64,000 nucleotides of DNA, taken from the NCBI RefSeq assembly GCF_010725485.1, contig NZ_AP022598.1:3348001-3412000 (forward strand), written 5' to 3'. Below the pieces are notes generated by a model. It did not search any database. It worked only from the letters and a program-made list of their open reading frames with translations, and was not told the origin of the DNA. The position numbers and the translations under genes are program-made. The DNA is from Mycolicibacterium parafortuitum (GTDB lineage: Bacteria > Actinomycetota > Actinomycetes > Mycobacteriales > Mycobacteriaceae). Of this stretch, positions 63,818 to 64,000 are shown one piece after another. The stretch's first letter is position 1. The number at the start of each line of letters is the position of its first letter.

Positions 63818-64000
63818 TCAGTAGGTGGTTGGTTCGCCTTCGGCCGCAGGTCCCGGCTCCACCGGCTGGTGCTCGATGATCGCCTTGTATGCGTGGTTCT
63901 CGTGCTGGACCATCCGGACGAAGAAGCCGATGAACACCACGAGCGCAAGGATGAAGACGAGCCATACTCCGAGTGAGAATCCCCCGAAGGTGAACACCAC
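63818..64000 (-). CDS. Small single-pass membrane protein, possibly cut by the window edge
   Basis: At least 60 residues, open to the window edge, where a GTG at 64000 happens to be a possible start. One membrane helix is visible, SLGVWLVFILALVVFIGFFV, followed by a charged segment (RMVQHENHAYKAII) and an acidic Pro/Glu tail. No family is recognised. The true 5' end may lie outside. Confidence 0.6.
   Translation of the reverse strand: MVFTFGGFSLGVWLVFILALVVFIGFFVRMVQHENHAYKAIIEHQPVEPGPAAEGEPTTY

Overview
The window is high-GC actinobacterial DNA that looks like the chromosome of a (probably rapidly growing, environmental) Mycolicibacterium/Mycobacterium. The evidence is gene order. Read left to right, a large NAD-glutamate dehydrogenase, a thioesterase, a conserved hypothetical, glbO, an HNH protein, a DUF5130 protein, pepN, a DsbA-like mycothiol-linked protein, rpiB, nei2, tig, clpP1, clpP2, mmuM, clpX, korA, korB, mobA and rpf reproduce, in inverted orientation, the M. 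tuberculosis H37Rv segment I know as about Rv2476c-Rv2450c. Frequent GTG starts, 4-bp ATGA/GTGA overlaps and AGGAGG-type ribosome sites fit the same group. No transposase, integrase, CRISPR array, rRNA or prophage gene was seen.

Layout. 1-16.6 kb: core housekeeping genes with small additions (a deaminase/2-oxoglutarate oxygenase pair, a CPA1 antiporter, a metallo-beta-lactamase-fold protein). 16.7-23.2 kb: tRNA-Gly(TCC), tRNA-Pro(TGG), and the protein-quality-control block tig-clpP1-clpP2 ... clpX. 23.2-54 kb: an accessory block of about 31 kb between clpX and korA that has no counterpart at this place in M. tuberculosis. It carries a glycosyltransferase, fdhD with an FdhF/YdeP-type molybdenum oxidoreductase and a divergent LysR, a type III glutamine synthetase, an inositol catabolic operon (iolG, iolD, iolB, aldolase, iolC) with a divergent GntR regulator, a drug-type MFS pump with a RibD-like reductase, a sugar ABC transporter, a DUF445/Abi-alpha pair, and a second cyclitol/sugar operon (PhyH-type oxygenase, two Gfo/Idh dehydrogenases, an IolE-like dehydratase) with a divergent LacI regulator and PfkB kinase. 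54-60 kb: korAB, mobA and two tandem resuscitation-promoting-factor genes. 60-64 kb: a FAD monooxygenase, a three-gene dimethylamine monooxygenase-like (heme-dependent oxidative N-demethylase) operon, and a membrane protein cut by the window edge.

How the parts fit. The two iol modules together encode IolG, IolE, IolD, IolB, IolC and an aldolase, enough to take myo-inositol to triose phosphate plus malonate semialdehyde; iolA is not in the window. The same 16-bp sequence ACTTTGTCCTGACATT (core TGTC-CT-GACA) lies in the iolC/gntR divergent promoter and, in reverse, in front of the ABC transporter, so one GntR regulator probably controls both uptake and catabolism.

The most unusual non-coding content is a family of intergenic palindromes. 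Two 58-nt copies, 55/58 identical in inverted orientation, bracket one small gene. There is also a string of five hairpins in the leader of the first rpf gene. Start codons were chosen from ribosome-binding sites, overlaps and family length; many long ORFs on opposite strands are high-GC shadows and were left out.
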